A stretch of DNA of 9,828 nucleotides. Source: Candidatus Pelagibacter sp. GTDB lineage: Bacteria > Pseudomonadota > Alphaproteobacteria > Pelagibacterales > Pelagibacteraceae. Position 1 is the stretch's first letter. Every line of letters begins with the position of its first letter. A model generated the notes under the pieces. That model worked only from the letters and a program-made list of their open reading frames with translations, was not told the DNA's origin and searched no databases. The position numbers and the translations under genes are program-made. The stretch is taken from the NCBI GenBank assembly GCA_016777545.1, contig JADHRH010000027.1:1-9828 (forward strand), given 5' to 3'. Shown in pieces: positions 6,845 to 9,828 of the stretch.

Positions 6845-7201
6845 ATGGCAAGAGTTAAAAGAGGTGTCACAAGTCACGCGAAACATAAAAAAGTTTTAAA
6901 AGCTGTAAAAGGTCAGTGGGGCAGAAGAAAAAGTACAATAAGAGTTGCAAAGCAAGCTATGGAAAAAGCTATGCAGTATGCATACAGAGACCGTAGAACA
7001 AAAAAAAGAGAATTTAAATCATTATGGATTCAAAGGATTAACGCAGGTGTTAGATCTGAGGGCTTAACATATTCAAAATTTATTAATGGTTTAACAAAAT
7101 GTGGCATTAAGCTAGATAGAAAAATATTAGCTGAAATAGCATACGATAGTCCAGAAGCCTTTAAAACTATTGTTCAAAAGGCTCAATCAGCACTAAATTA
7201 A
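6845..7201 (+). CDS. rplT: 50S ribosomal protein bL20
   Basis: A 118-residue basic protein, normal length for bL20, which binds 23S rRNA early in large-subunit assembly. Conserved segments are [70 protein letters not shown] and the C-terminal [13 protein letters not shown]. The GRRK-TIR-AKQA form of the N-terminal helix looks alphaproteobacterial. It begins 1 nt after rpmI with a good Shine-Dalgarno. In several bacteria bL20 represses its own operon by binding an mRNA mimic of its rRNA site; whether the hairpins before rpmI serve this purpose here is not known. A 43-nt gap with hairpins separates it from pheS. Confidence 0.98.
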   Translation: MARVKRGVTSHAKHKKVLKAVKGQWGRRKSTIRVAKQAMEKAMQYAYRDRRTKKREFKSLWIQRINAGVRSEGLTYSKFINGLTKCGIKLDRKILAEIAYDSPEAFKTIVQKAQSALN

Positions 7202-7232
7202 TCTTCACTATTGTTTTTCTTCGGTGAAGAAA
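7202..7232 (+). promoter_or_regulatory. Two mutually exclusive hairpins in the pheS leader
   Basis: TCTTCAC (7202-7208) pairs perfectly with GTGAAGA (7224-7230), 7 bp plus a G-T pair, with a loop of about 13-14 nt. Alternatively TTTCTTC (7216-7222) pairs with GAAGAAA (7226-7232), 7 bp with a GGT loop. Both use the same GAAGA segment, so only one can form at a time. No T-tract follows either, so neither is an ordinary intrinsic terminator. The structures end 12 nt before the pheS ATG, where they could affect translation initiation. An attenuation-like role is inference. Confidence 0.4.
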
Positions 7233-7252
7233 TAATCTCTCAATATGTCTGA
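7211..7252 (+). other. Possible Phe-rich leader peptide frame before pheS
   Basis: Nine bases after the rplT stop, in the same frame, a TTG codon is followed by TTT TTC TTC and then ten codons to a TGA at 7250-7252, overlapping the start of pheS by 8 nt. Read as a peptide it is [13 protein letters not shown]. Three successive Phe codons before phenylalanyl-tRNA synthetase recall E. coli pheM, the leader peptide that controls pheST. Against it: the start would be TTG, no Shine-Dalgarno is seen, and a pyrimidine-rich tract yields Phe codons easily. Confidence 0.2.
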
Positions 7253-8312
7253 TATTAAAAAAATTAAAGATGATTTTCTTTTAAAGCTAAAAGGTAATTT
7301 AGACCTTAATCAAGTTAATCAAATCAAGACAGATTTATTTGGCAAAGCTGGTCTAATTAGTTCTCAATTTAAAATGCTGGGAAAGGTAGCTGAAAAAGAA
7401 AGAAAGAAATTTGCATCAGACTTAAATCAGGTAAAAGATGAACTACAAAATTTAATATCCGAAAAAATTGATGATATTGAAACAAAAGAAATTAATCAAA
7501 AACTTGAAAAAGAAAAAGTAGATATAACTTTACCAGAGAGACCCTTCACACAGGGAAAGATACACCCAGTGTCACAGGTTATAGATGAAATTTCCTCAAT
7601 CTTTTCAGAAATTGGATTTAGTGTTGAAGAAGGACCAGATATTGAAAATGAATATAATAATTTTACAGCATTAAATACGCCTGACAATCATCCAGCAAGA
7701 GATATGCATGACACTTTCTATTTAGATGATAAAAAAGAATTATTGTTAAGGACCCATACTTCTCCAGTACAAATTAGAACAATGTTAAATGATAAACCGC
7801 CTTTTAAAATAATAGCACCAGGTAGAACGTATAGGTCTGATAGTGATCAAACTCATGCACCTATGTTCCATCAAGTAGAAGGACTACATATTGATAAAGA
7901 TATTAACATGGGTCATCTAAAAGGATGCTTAAATTATTTTATTAAAGAGTTTTTTGAAGTTGATAAGATAAAAATGAGATTTAGACCTAGTCATTTTCCA
8001 TTTACAGAACCTTCAGCTGAAGTTGATATTGGTTATGAAATTAAAGATGGAAAAATAGTTATTGGAGAAGGTGACAAATGGCTTGAAGTTTTGGGATGTG
8101 GAATGGTTCACCCAAATGTTTTAATAAATGTGAAGGTAAATCCTGATGAGTTTCAAGGTTATGCATTTGGAATAGGTATAGATAGATTGGCAATGCTTAA
8201 GTATGGCATAAATGACTTAAGAGCCTTTTTTGATTGTGACTATAGATGGTTAAATCACTTTGGATTTGATCCAATAGATGTACCAACAAATTATAGAGGC
8301 CTAAGTAGATGA
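7245..8312 (+). CDS. pheS: Phenylalanyl-tRNA synthetase alpha subunit
   Basis: The 355-residue catalytic subunit of the (alpha-beta)2 enzyme that charges tRNA-Phe. Residues 1-90 form the charged, probably coiled-coil arm that contacts tRNA. The class II core follows: [11 protein letters not shown] (168-178), motif 2 around [23 protein letters not shown] (191-213), [17 protein letters not shown] (245-261), and motif 3 [13 protein letters not shown] with Arg314. The C-terminus, [23 protein letters not shown] and onward, is longer than in E. coli but is the form familiar from alphaproteobacteria. The ATG follows a 43-nt gap with alternative hairpins and no clear Shine-Dalgarno; a purine run GAAGAAA lies in a hairpin arm 12 nt upstream, farther than usual. 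The stop overlaps pheT (ATGA). Confidence 0.98.
   Translation: MSDIKKIKDDFLLKLKGNLDLNQVNQIKTDLFGKAGLISSQFKMLGKVAEKERKKFASDLNQVKDELQNLISEKIDDIETKEINQKLEKEKVDITLPERPFTQGKIHPVSQVIDEISSIFSEIGFSVEEGPDIENEYNNFTALNTPDNHPARDMHDTFYLDDKKELLLRTHTSPVQIRTMLNDKPPFKIIAPGRTYRSDSDQTHAPMFHQVEGLHIDKDINMGHLKGCLNYFIKEFFEVDKIKMRFRPSHFPFTEPSAEVDIGYEIKDGKIVIGEGDKWLEVLGCGMVHPNVLINVKVNPDEFQGYAFGIGIDRLAMLKYGINDLRAFFDCDYRWLNHFGFDPIDVPTNYRGLSR
8295..8299 (+). promoter_or_regulatory. Shine-Dalgarno of pheT
   Basis: AGAGG inside the end of pheS lies 9 nt before the pheT ATG at 8309. Together with the ATGA stop/start overlap it supports coupled, equal synthesis of the two subunits. Confidence 0.5.
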
Positions 8313-9828
8313 AGATTACAACTAACTGGCTCAAAGAACATTTAGACACAAAATTAAATGAAAACGAAATTATAGATAAACTTACAGATATTGGTTTAGA
8401 AGTAGAAAGTGTAGATAAGCAATCAGGTGAGCTTGATGCATTCATAGTAGCTAAAATTTTAAAGGCAGAAAAACATCCAGATGCAGATAGACTAAAAGTA
8501 TGCGATGTTGATATAGGCTCGGGTAATCCTGTAAAAGTAGTCTGTGGTGCACCAAATGCAAAAGAAGGATTGTTAACAATTTATGCTCCACCAGGTGCAG
8601 TAATCCCAAAAAATCAAATGAAGTTAGTGGTAAGCAAAATAAGAGGAGTTACCTCATCAGGGATGCTTTGTTCAGAGTCTGAGTTAAATTTATCGGAAGA
8701 AAGTGATGGCATTACAGAGCTTTCAACAAAAAAATATGAAAAAAAAATTGGTAAAAATTATTTTCCAAAAAATGATTTAAATGTAATTGATATTTCTATT
8801 ACCCCTAATAGAGCAGATTGTTTAGGAGTGAGTGGTATAGCAAGAGATTTAGCAGCAGCTGGAGCTGGCAAACTAATAAAGAAAAAAGAGCAAAAATTAA
8901 AAAAAAAAGGAAAACAAACTGTTAATGTTAAAATTTTAAATGAAAAAGGTCAGGCCTGTACATCATTTGGCAGTTGTTTAATTAAAGGTGTAAAAAATAC
9001 AGAAAGTCCTGATTGGTTAAAAGAAAAGATAATATCTCTCGGTCAAAAACCTATATCTGCAATAGTTGATATTACAAATTATGTAATGATTGATTTAAAT
9101 AGACCTTTGCACGCATATGATGTTGATAAAATTGATAAACAAATCATTGTTAGAAATTCTAAAAAAGGTGAAAAATTTGAGGCACTAGATAATAAAGAAT
9201 ACGAATTAGAAAGTGATATGTGTGTAATCTCTGATAGTTCAGGCGTATTAGGTCTTGGTGGTATAATAGGTGGAACTAGAACAGGAACAGAGTTTGATAC
9301 AAAAAATGTATTAATTGAGTCAGCGTATTTTAATCCAAGATCAATTAGAAAGTCTTCTAAAATTTTAAATATAGATACTGATGCAAAATTTAGATTTGAA
9401 AGAGGTATTGATCCGCTATCCATAGAGCAAGGTCTTGAAAAAGCAGCTAGATTAATTAAAGAAATTTGTGGTGGAGAAATTAGTGAATTCGATATCCAAA
9501 AAACAGAAAAAACAAAAAACAGTAATATAAAATTTAATCCTGCTTTATTTGAAAAAATCACTGGATTTAATATTGCAAAAAAAGAAATGATACAAATTTT
9601 AGAAAATTTAGGATTTAAAGTTAAAAAAACTAAAAACTTTTTTGATTTGATAATTCCATCATGGAGACCTGATATTTCTCAAGAAGTAGATGTAGTAGAG
9701 GAGTTGGTTAGAATTAAAGGCTATGATCAAATTAAAATGATTGAGCCTGAAAAGAATAGAGCCAAAGACACTTTAAATTCAAAACAAAAACTATTTCATT
9801 TTTTACAAAGATCTATAGCTTCTAAGGG
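8309..9828 (+). CDS. pheT: Phenylalanyl-tRNA synthetase beta subunit, 3' end outside window
   Basis: Open from ATG at 8309 to the window end with no stop: 506 complete codons of a protein near 800 residues. It is the structural, tRNA-binding and editing partner of PheS. Visible parts: N-terminal [16 protein letters not shown]-like tRNA-binding domain about 40-150 ([39 protein letters not shown]); [16 protein letters not shown] (167-182); B3/B4 editing domain about 210-395 with [27 protein letters not shown] and [12 protein letters not shown]5 domain about 405-475 ending in [22 protein letters not shown], with its Mg-binding acidic residues. A Lys-rich linker at about 190-202 is encoded partly by a run of ten A. 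The start overlaps the pheS stop by 4 nt. Confidence 0.97.
   Translation, partial: MKITTNWLKEHLDTKLNENEIIDKLTDIGLEVESVDKQSGELDAFIVAKILKAEKHPDADRLKVCDVDIGSGNPVKVVCGAPNAKEGLLTIYAPPGAVIPKNQMKLVVSKIRGVTSSGMLCSESELNLSEESDGITELSTKKYEKKIGKNYFPKNDLNVIDISITPNRADCLGVSGIARDLAAAGAGKLIKKKEQKLKKKGKQTVNVKILNEKGQACTSFGSCLIKGVKNTESPDWLKEKIISLGQKPISAIVDITNYVMIDLNRPLHAYDVDKIDKQIIVRNSKKGEKFEALDNKEYELESDMCVISDSSGVLGLGGIIGGTRTGTEFDTKNVLIESAYFNPRSIRKSSKILNIDTDAKFRFERGIDPLSIEQGLEKAARLIKEICGGEISEFDIQKTEKTKNSNIKFNPALFEKITGFNIAKKEMIQILENLGFKVKKTKNFFDLIIPSWRPDISQEVDVVEELVRIKGYDQIKMIEPEKNRAKDTLNSKQKLFHFLQRSIASK

Noticed and set aside
7202..7240. Hairpins between rplT and pheS considered as an intrinsic terminator
   Set aside because: The bases after either stem (ATAATCTCTC / TAATCTCTC) contain no T-tract, and pheS-pheT clearly continue the same strand.
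9079..9561. Long open frame on the - strand opposite pheT (160 codons)
   Set aside because: It lies wholly within unmistakable pheT coding sequence and has no recognisable protein motif; a shadow frame.
1..9828. Search for tRNA/rRNA genes, CRISPR repeats, insertion sequences, phage or defence genes and toxin-antitoxin pairs
   Set aside because: None seen. Nearly all bases belong to recognisable housekeeping or enzyme genes, and composition is uniform, with no sign of a transferred island.

Overview
The window is a compact, strongly AT-rich stretch of a bacterial chromosome, carrying mostly housekeeping genes. Several features point to a free-living, streamlined alphaproteobacterium of the SAR11 / Candidatus Pelagibacter kind. 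Arg is encoded mostly by AGA and Lys mostly by AAA. Gaps between genes are 0-53 bp and neighbouring genes often abut or overlap. bL20 and the PheS C-terminus look alphaproteobacterial, and a bacterial glutamate synthase is present. The taxon is inferred from gene content and composition, not from a database match.

Layout. (1) Positions 1-2203, + strand: the 3' end of gltB (glutamate synthase large subunit), followed 1 nt later by an atypical SDR / NAD-dependent epimerase-like gene. (2) Positions 2168-2923, - strand: an alpha/beta hydrolase resembling ABHD10, whose 3' end overlaps the SDR gene by 36 bp tail to tail. (3) A 42-bp divergent gap at 2924-2965, the most likely place for two back-to-back promoters. 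(4) Positions 2966-9828, + strand: one long, closely packed run of a GT4 glycosyltransferase, thrS, infC, rpmI, rplT, pheS and pheT (cut by the window end). The order thrS-infC-rpmI-rplT-pheS-pheT is the classic bacterial translation cluster; here a glycosyltransferase is joined to its front with no spacer.

How the genes work together. thrS, pheS and pheT charge tRNA-Thr and tRNA-Phe. infC supplies initiation factor IF3. rpmI and rplT supply ribosomal proteins bL35 and bL20. GltB makes glutamate from glutamine and 2-oxoglutarate. The SDR, hydrolase and glycosyltransferase have recognisable folds but no assignable substrates.

The least ordinary parts are the two largest gaps inside the translation cluster. 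The 53-nt gap before rpmI contains competing small hairpins and a promoter-like pair of hexamers. The 43-nt gap before pheS contains two mutually exclusive 7-bp hairpins sharing one arm, plus a short frame with three consecutive Phe codons. That is a possible, unproven counterpart of the pheM attenuation leader. I see no tRNA, rRNA, CRISPR array, insertion sequence, phage gene or defence system, and no gene-free stretch over 300 bases. I found no convincing evidence for a wholly new system here.
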